DNA of 64,000 nucleotides, taken from assembly GCF_036588685.1 (NCBI RefSeq), contig NW_026963314.1, positions 2,287,001 through 2,351,000 on the forward strand, written 5' to 3'. The DNA is from Mytilus trossulus. Lineage: Eukaryota > Mollusca > Bivalvia > Mytilida > Mytilidae. Shown here piece after piece: positions 56,936-64,000 of this stretch. Under the pieces are notes generated by a model. That model was not told the origin of the DNA and searched no databases. It worked only from the letters and a program-made list of their open reading frames with translations. Numbering within the stretch: the stretch's first letter is position 1; each line of letters opens with the position of its first letter. A program made the translations under genes and the position numbers.

Positions 56936-57539
56936 CGCTAGACTTTTTCTGCTGCGTTTTGTTGTAAAATAAACAACGAAACACAACAACATTAATAGAT
57001 GACGTCACCATTACCGCGTCACGAACCACCTACGGTCTCATAGGGGGTCACCACGTGACGGCGTTAAACCAATCACAACGTGATAGTTCACCCGCGGTGC
57101 GATAAAACATGTTATCAATCGTTTGGTTGGTGTCTATGTCGTGTACAAGTTGCGATTTTGTACATGTTATAACTTTTATAATGCAAAAATACAAGTTAAA
57201 ACATGTACAAAAGTACCTAATACATGTTTTAAAATACATGTTTTAACATGTACAAAATATTGCTTAATAATGGTTTTAACTTGTACAAAATTTAAAATAA
57301 ATCTTAAAGAAGTAAAATATACATTTAAATTCACCAATGCAGAAAGATTACAACGATACTCAGTTATCAATTTTCTTTTCGATTACTTAGTCTACGTCAC
57401 AAAAATATTTCATATAGCTTCATTTGAATCCCCCAAACTTTTCTTAATGTTAATGAATTTGATGATACAATGTAATTTAACTTTTTTTAGACACAATTTC
57501 TACTACAATTTCTGCTAAATTTGGTCCAAAACTGCCAAA

Positions 57540-58025
57540 AAAAGGATAATTTGAAACGTCATCATTCAATGCTGGTCATATCTAACCCAACGTTTCTCTC
57601 TATATAATTAATAGTTTTCAAGATAATATTTACAAAATAATTATTGTACAGTTGTAAGTATTTCAGGACAATTATTTTTTTAGAAATATGCAGGATGTAG
57701 ATCTTGACGACATACCGAAAACTTTCACCCAGTCAGATTTCCATTTCTATAATGGTCAGATTTCCATTTCTATGACGGTTTTCAACATACATTTTAGTAG
57801 ACAATATTATTAAGTATTTTACTATTAAGGCCTATGTTTAATATGATTGGCCACGTAGTTTGGCCGGTTTATTCATCGGACATATTTTTGAACTCTCATT
57901 ATCCCAAGGTTGATTGACGCAGTATGGTTTAATTGGCGCAGTAAAAGTAAACGGACAACCATGCCCGACGGACGCCAATTGATTTCAAACGGTTACACTA
58001 GCCCTCGGAGCCAGGTGAGCAGATA
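57540..58025 (+). repeat. Degenerate copy of repeat B
   Basis: Shares TGTAGATCTTGACGACAT, GACGGACGCCAATTGA and CCCTCGGAGCCAGGTGAGC with the end of repeat B, much diverged. Confidence 0.55.
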
Positions 58026-58699
58026 ATAATATGAAATATGTATGTTTATAGGTTATACAATGCAGATTAACTGTATTCTATAATAAATTAATCTCCTATA
58101 GCATGGCCTAAATTTTCCTAAAGTTAAAGCCCCTTGATCATTTAATTCATTATTGACCCAATATGAAACTTAATCTTTTGGCCATAATATTTAATTAGTT
58201 ACTTAATTTTATATAAATTTAATTCTAAGATCGTGACAATCTATAAACACTGGCATATTTAATATTCGGTAGATTGTGTATTCTAAATAAAAAAAAAACA
58301 TTTATAGAATAACTTATCGAATAATTCAAATATAGAAAAAAGGTCACTTTACTAACCCATTATGATAGTAATAAACATGTTTTATTTATTTATTTGACCA
58401 TTTGTAGTGCACTAGAATATTTTCATGAGTATGAACTTCTGATTCAATTTGTCGATCTTTGTCCTATGAAGAGGTTATAGTAATGTTCCGTTAATACTAC
58501 CTTATTTTAAAATAGGTGTTCACCTATTGAAGAATATAACCCGCTTAACCCGAAATCGGATAACACGTACAGCAAATATACAGATAAGCAAGAGTTATTT
58601 CCCTTATCATGTACTACTTATTCGATAACACAACCTTTAATAAAAGATATTTTGCCAGACACACAAATTACACAGATTATTTCATAGATGTACAAAAAT

Positions 58700-59380
58700 T
58701 ATATTCGAATATAGACTGAAGATCGTCCTGAATACAAATGAAATATTTGTCACTGAATATTTGTCAAGTGACAATAAATTGAGAATACAAAATAAGGAAT
58801 GTGTCAATGAGACAATAGCCGGACTACAGAGCAGAAAACAGCCGAAGGTAACCAATTGGTCATCAACACAGCGAAAAATCCCACACCCGGAGGCAGGCTT
58901 CAGATGGCCCCATAACAAAAATTTTAACTTAAAAAAATAGAATTACAGAAAAATATAGAAAACAAGAATGTGTCCAAACAACACCGAAACCCCACTTACA
59001 CTATGATTTCGTATGTTTAGTGGACCGTGAAAAAGGGGGGACTCTAATTTGGAATCATAGGGAACATGTCAACTATTTTTTAAGATTATTTGACTTCAAT
59101 TTCATCAAAACTACCTCGACCAAAAACTCAAATCTGAAATTTGGGCTATCATTTTCTATATTCAGTGAACCATGAAATTGGGGTCAAAACTCTAATTTGG
59201 CATTAAAATTAGAAAGTTCATAATTATCATAGGGCACAAGTGTTATAAGTTTTAAGTTGACTTCAACATCATCAAAAACTAACTTAACCCAAAACTTTAA
59301 CCTGAAGCGGGACAGACGGACGCACAGACCAGAAAACATAATGCCCCTCTACTATCGTAGGTGGGGCATAAAAAGTATCC
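58700..59380 (-). repeat. Dispersed repeats between the unrecognised and LRR genes
   Basis: 58730-58920 is an inverted fragment of the retroelement tail end (AATGTGTCAATGAGACAATA, CACACCCGGAGGCAGGC). 58990-59370 is the GGGGTCAAAACT/GACGGACGCACAGACC family, on the plus strand. Confidence 0.65.
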
Positions 59381-59772
59381 CTCTAAGAATTACAGTTAGG
59401 CATTTGACATGGAGCAAAATTCCAATTGATTCCTAGATCATTCAGGACGTCATCTTAGATGATAATAAAAAAAATATTACTTCAATTTTAAAATTAAAAA
59501 CGAGCAACAAATTAAAAAAAAAAACTATGAATGGACTATCCGTTTATATATCAATATTAACGTGTATAATAGTTTATTCATAATGTTTTGTTTGTTATAA
59601 ATGAATGAAATTTTGATCTTCTTTAAAAATATTTTAATAGTATAGAAATATATCTAGCATAAAATAAAGTCTTAATATCAACTTTCACGAATAATGACAT
59701 TTTATTGAAAACATTTCAATCCTCTTGACAGTCTTCAAACTTAATATTCAGTTGGAAGAAGCAAATTTAATC

Positions 59773-59780
59773 TATAAATA
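59773..59780 (+). promoter_or_regulatory. Possible TATA box of the LRR gene
   Basis: TATAAATA 37 bp before the first ATG. If functional, transcription would start close to the ATG, leaving a very short leader; translation may then begin at the second ATG. Chance occurrence in AT-rich DNA is possible. Confidence 0.35.
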
Positions 59781-59809
59781 TTCGTTAAAGTGTTTTTGAA
59801 ACTTTTTTT

Positions 59810-60704
59810 ATGATGTGTTCCAAAAAGTTCTCGCGGATATTTTTATGTTTGATTTTAAATTTCTTTAACTTATTCAAGTTTGCACTTAGTGGAGCTCCAT
59901 CAGGATGTTCTTTGGACGACACGGCCAGTCTGATTGGTCGTTTTGATTGCGAGTTTAATTCTGTATCTTTTCCCCTTGTAATGACAGATTTCTCCTCCCC
60001 GGATCCTCAAAGAATCCGGATCTATAACGTATCAGGAACGTTAAGTTCTCCCTCGTTTTCTGGATTCAGTTCATTCAATACAGGAACAATAGATACTGAC
60101 TATCCAACGTTACTAGAAATCGAATGTGTTAATGGCGGAACATTGGATATAAGTGCTGGAACGTTTACGGGTATGGATTACATCCAGGAATTCTATATCA
60201 CCAATTGTGTTATATCGGACTTACCAGATAACGTTTTTGCCGATATCGGAACGCTGAATTATTTCAAGATTGAAGGAGGTTCTATTGGAGCTACTCAAAC
60301 CAACAGTTTAAATGGATTAAATGTTGCAAGATCTGGTTCACCATCTCCACTAGGAACATTCATAATCTATAACTCTCCCATCATTACTGGAGAGCTGGCA
60401 TCTGGCTTCCTAAATCCTTTGACAACGGTAACAACAATCACGCTGAAGAACACTGGTTTGAATTCTATAGAGGCCAATATGTTCACCCAAAATACATTAG
60501 TCCGTAACTTAAGTATTGCAGGAAACAATTTTCAAGTGCTTCCCACCAACATATTTTCTGGATTAGATGCGCTAATGTTTCTAGACATGAGTGATGTCCC
60601 CTTTAATTGTAGTTGTTCTAATGTTTGGTTTCTTGATTATTTAGTTGAACATGACATCAGTATAGTGGGAGCAGCTGTCTGTAGCGAGCCTTCGTCGTAC
60701 AATT
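59810..60704 (+). CDS. LRR protein exon 1
   Basis: 895 nt from ATGATG to donor ACAATT|GTAAGT, ending in phase 1. Either Met could be the start; the second is at 59813. Reading on past the donor adds a Cys and five residues before a TAG, giving a possible 304-residue form without the fourth cap cysteine. Confidence 0.88.
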
Positions 60705-62138
60705 GTAAGTACATACTCCACTAGCGAGCCTTCGTCGTACAATTGTAAGTACATACTCCACTAGCGAGCCTTCGTCATATAATTGTAAGTACATACTCCA
60801 CTACCGAGCCTTCGTCGTACAATTGTAAGTACATGCTCCACTAGCGACCCTTCGTCGTACAATTGTAAGTACATACTCCACTACCGAGCCTTCGTCGTAC
60901 AATTGTAAGTATAATATACTCCACTAGCGAGCCTTCGTCGTACAATTCTAAGTACATACTCCACTACCGAGCCTTCGTCGTACAATTGTAAGTACATACT
61001 CCACTAGCGAGCCTTCGTCGTACAATTGTAAGTACATACTCCACTAGCGAGCCTTCGTCGTACAATTGTAAGTATAACATACTCCACTACCGAGCCGTCG
61101 TCGTACAATTGTAAGTACATACTCCACTAGCGAGCCTTCTTCGTACAATTGTAAGTACATACTCCACTAGCGAGCCTTCGTCGTACAATTGTAAGTATAA
61201 CATACTCCACTACCGAGCCGTCGTCGTACAATTGTAAGTATAACATACCCCACTACCGAGCCGTCGTTGTACAATTGTAAGTATAACATACTCCAATACC
61301 GAGCCGTCGTCGTACAATTGTAAGTACATACTCCACTACCGAGCCTTCGTCGTACAATTGTAAGTACATACTTCACTAGCGAGCCTTCGTCATGTAATTC
61401 TAAGTACATACTCCATTAGCCAGCCTTCGTCGTACAATTGTAAGTACATACTCCACTAGCGAGCCTTCGTCGTACAATTGTAAGTATAAAATACTCCACT
61501 AGCGAGCCGTCGTCGTACAATTGTAAGTATAACATACTCCACTACCGAGCCTTCGTCGTACAATTGTAAGTATAACATACTCCAATACCGAGCCGTCGTC
61601 GTACAATTGTAAGTACATACTCCACTAGCGAGCCTTCGTCGTACAATTGTAAGTACATACTCCACTAGCGAGCCTTCGTCATGTAATTCTAAGTACATAC
61701 TCCATTAGCGAGCCTTCGTCGTACAATTGTAAGTACATACTCCACTAGCAAGCCTTCGTCGTACAATTGTAAGTACACCCCCATACTCCACTAGCGAGCC
61801 TTCGTCTTATAATTTTCAGTACATACTCCATTAGCGAGCCTTCGTCATACAATTGTAAGTACATACTCCACTAGCGAGCCTTCGTCGTACAATTGTAAGT
61901 ACATACTCCACTAGCGAGCCTTCGTCATACAATTGTAAGTACATACTCCACTAGCGAGAATAAAAGACGACTGAGTTTAAGAAAAAGTCATGGCCCTCAC
62001 ATAGAAAGTTATGTTTTCATGTTAACGTACCTACAAAAGAGACGAATTTCATTCCCTATAGCTAATTTTCCTTTTATAGACGGCGATGTTCCTTTGTCTC
62101 CTACATACTGTTTTTGTTTATCCCAACTCGTTCGTTAA
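59810..62138 (+). CDS. Secreted leucine-rich-repeat protein, two exons, 317 residues
   Basis: Exon 1 is 59810-60704 and exon 2 is 62080-62138; the join is phase 1 and gives 317 residues plus TAA. Residues 1 to about 28 are a signal peptide (IFLCLILNFFNLFKFALS). Irregular leucine-rich repeats follow, with LPDNVFADIGTLNYF and LPTNIFSGLDALMFLDMS the clearest. The LRR C-terminal cap has C267 and C269 (FNCSCSNVWFLDYLVEHD), then C291, and C309 or C311 from exon 2. That spacing is the usual CxC, about 20, C, about 17-19, C pattern and supports the splice. No membrane segment follows the cap, so the protein is probably secreted. LRR proteins of this kind bind proteins or glycans; the ligand cannot be told. 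A TATAAATA lies at 59773. The intron is mostly a 40-bp array built from the exon end. Confidence 0.85.
60680..61957 (+). repeat. 40-bp array of LRR exon 1 end plus donor, about 31 units
   Basis: The first unit is the real exon end: AGCGAGCCTTCGTCGTACAA, TT, then the donor GTAAGT and ACATACTCCACT. The unit recurs to about 61957, some copies having GTATAACATAC and a length of 42-43 bp. Most copies keep a perfect GTAAGT. The array fills most of the single intron. Confidence 0.95.
62080..62138 (+). CDS. LRR protein exon 2 (terminal)
   Basis: Acceptor TTTTCCTTTTATAG is strong. Together with the last T of exon 1 it encodes YGDVPLSPTYCFCLSQLVR and then TAA. The Cys pair falls where the LRR C-terminal cap needs its last cysteine. 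An ATTAAA lies at 62492. Confidence 0.7.
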
Positions 62139-64000
62139 GCCCGTGTGTGTAGTGATGTCATAGATTTCAAAACCTAATCAATGCATCACTGGTAAATTAT
62201 TAAGTCAGGGATTTCATTACCATATTCAAGTTACTAAAAACTTTTACTAAATTCTTTCATAGATACAAAGATTTGGTTGGTAAATTTGGATGTACCTGTA
62301 GAAAACTTATTAACAACGGTATTTCAAGTTTTGAATATTTCAAATCCTAAGTTTTATAGTTATATTGTACTTAAAGCGCGTAAATCACTATGTGATCCGT
62401 GTTATCTCAACGAACATACAAACTTATTTTTAAAGGTTTTCCCCTTATTTTTGGCATTACACAAGTCATGTCTGCTCTGACTGTCCATGATATTAAAATA
62501 CAAGATCCTTGATATGTGTTTAAGTTGATTTTAGTCTCTGATCACAGGCACTTGTCGAGTCAGAAAAAAAAATATTTCTATAGCTGTCAGTAACTGCGAG
62601 TACTCTCAAATCGTACTTTCATGTTAATTTGACCTGTTGGTACTACTTGTAATGCTTTTTTTCTTGTTAACATGTATCTGGTCTATATACCAGCTTTGAT
62701 TGTTTGGAAATACTTCAATTTTTCACTTCTTCGTGCTATGGACATCAACATTATTTCCTTTCTCCTGTTTGGGTAGTGTTCCGGTACCTGTACAAGAAGA
62801 AAACGAAGTTTTATCGAACAATGTTTGCAGTTTTATTCTTGATATTTACGCCACATTTACCAAGTTTTACATTTGTTTTAAATTGATATACAAGAAAGAC
62901 AAGGGTACGTGTTGAATTGCCTTAAACATCTATAATACTAAAATTACGAGGTCCAATTTGTCAGCCGTCATCACGTAAAAACGACAAATTCAAGAATTCA
63001 ACTTTATATATAACTAATATCGGACAATAGTGTTGAATAAAAATTACACTACTCCAGACCCTTTTGTTTTCCACACAATTAATATTGCCAATAATAATCA
63101 AATTCCGGGTCGAATCCGATACCGATACCAATATTATAATATATATTCACCTGGGTAAGCGGAAGAAGGGATCCCGTAGACCGCCCTACGTCACGATTCA
63201 TAAATTATGCATATTCTATTTATAGGCTATTTTTAAATGATTCGGAAAATACTAATGCTAAAAATAAAATTTTCTTAACATATAAAACTATCTTAAAAAA
63301 GACGATGCAAAATCATTAACTTCCATAGAGAGTGGTAGAGGGTTATTTTCGTGGAACGTTATCGCGTTTTTTTTATTTCACGTTCAACGTGTTTTTACCT
63401 TTTTATTTCACGTTCAGTCGTGCAAAACAGCTATAGGTGTTCAACATGTTCTGCTTATGTAATTTTTATACGTGCTTCGTGATTCAAATGCTTATTTGCG
63501 TGCTCAGTATTTAAAAAAATTTAATCAAACACTAGACAGGGATCGTTAACATGATCAAGAACGAAATTGATTTAATTTTGTTTCCGTGATAAGAAATGAT
63601 AAGGCGGTAAGGCCAATGATGTTGTTCCTTTATTTGCATTTTAAAAATTCAGAATATCTTTATATACTTTTTTAAAAGCTGTAAATTATTTGTATCATAA
63701 ATGTGTACACACTAAATAGGGAATATTAAGTAAAATAAAAAGTTCATAATATATACACGAGGACAGTGACTCAATCACAAAAGGTTCACCATGCAAAAAA
63801 TCTTTATTTTTCGTGCAACGTTCATGTCAGAAACTATTTCACGTTCAACGTGAAATGGTGTCTTAAATAGGAAAATGTTCCGCATTACAGTAGCATATAT
63901 CATTGTGCCCTCATTAAGCAAATACATATTCCTTTTTAAGATATATATGATATTTCACATATATATGACACACAGTAGTGGTGCCTTAATTATGTTGTAA
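62139..64000. other. 3' flank of the LRR gene, AT-rich
   Basis: Probably contains the LRR 3' UTR (ATTAAA at 62492). The palindromic motif TTTCACGTTCAACGTG occurs near 63377 and 63838, with a partial copy TTTCACGTTCAGTCGTGC at 63408. No second gene is supported. Confidence 0.45.

Noticed and set aside
57123-57518. 131-codon plus-strand reading frame
   Set aside because: It arises from recurring ACATGTACAAA-like sequence (repeated CTK residues) next to a hairpin element; no splice support or family resemblance.
61167-61698. 80-codon minus-strand frames in the 40-bp array
   Set aside because: Two copies of the same repeat-derived frame; no independent evidence of coding.
62264-62480. Alternative LRR exon 2 starting after TTTCATAG near 62263
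   Set aside because: The phase fits, but the residues lack the closing cap cysteine at the right spacing; the exon at 62080 fits the cap better and has a stronger acceptor.

Overview
The window looks like nuclear DNA of a bivalve mollusc, most likely a marine mussel (Mytilus or a close relative). It is AT-rich, with small exons separated by long introns, and it is packed with short dispersed repeats, foldback/MITE-like elements and minisatellites that I associate with mytilid genomes. The mussel assignment rests on recognising repeat families from memory, not on a search.

Three protein-coding genes can be reconstructed by joining exons with consistent phase and GT-AG sites. (1) PEX14, the peroxisomal import docking protein, lies on the minus strand from 26926 down to 14405. 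Eight exons are visible, giving 354 residues and a stop; only a short 5' coding exon is missing. (2) A plus-strand gene of nine exons, 37812 to 53802, gives a 381-residue protein with a lysine-rich, helix-prone middle. I do not recognise the family. (3) A plus-strand two-exon gene, 59810 to 62138, encodes a 317-residue secreted leucine-rich-repeat protein. Its C-terminal cysteine cap is completed only by the second exon, which supports the splice.

Layout. 1-14.4 kb has no recognisable gene and holds dispersed repeats, including a roughly 355-bp tandem repeat, a nested foldback element and hairpin elements. 14.4-26.9 kb is PEX14, whose introns carry at least three inverted-repeat elements, copies of longer bivalve intronic repeats and a 2.85-kb minisatellite with a 28-bp unit. 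27-33.7 kb is a nest of mobile elements: two have 8-bp target duplications typical of hAT transposons, and one of these keeps a piece of hAT transposase. 33.7-37.8 kb is repeat-rich intergenic DNA. 37.8-53.8 kb is the unrecognised gene, whose introns are mostly minisatellite. 54-59.8 kb is dispersed repeats, including a retroelement ORF remnant. 59.8-62.1 kb is the LRR gene, and the rest is AT-rich sequence.

The most striking feature is that many minisatellites and short tandem duplications sit exactly on splice junctions. Their unit contains the end of a coding exon plus the adjoining splice site. This happens at PEX14 exons 3 and 4, at four junctions of the unrecognised gene, and at the only junction of the LRR gene: seven junctions in three genes. 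The repeated copies present up to about 30 decoy splice sites beside a real one, and for the junctions examined only the outermost copy keeps the reading frame. Separately, three unrelated minisatellites each show a higher-order duplication period of 1.0 to 1.1 kb.
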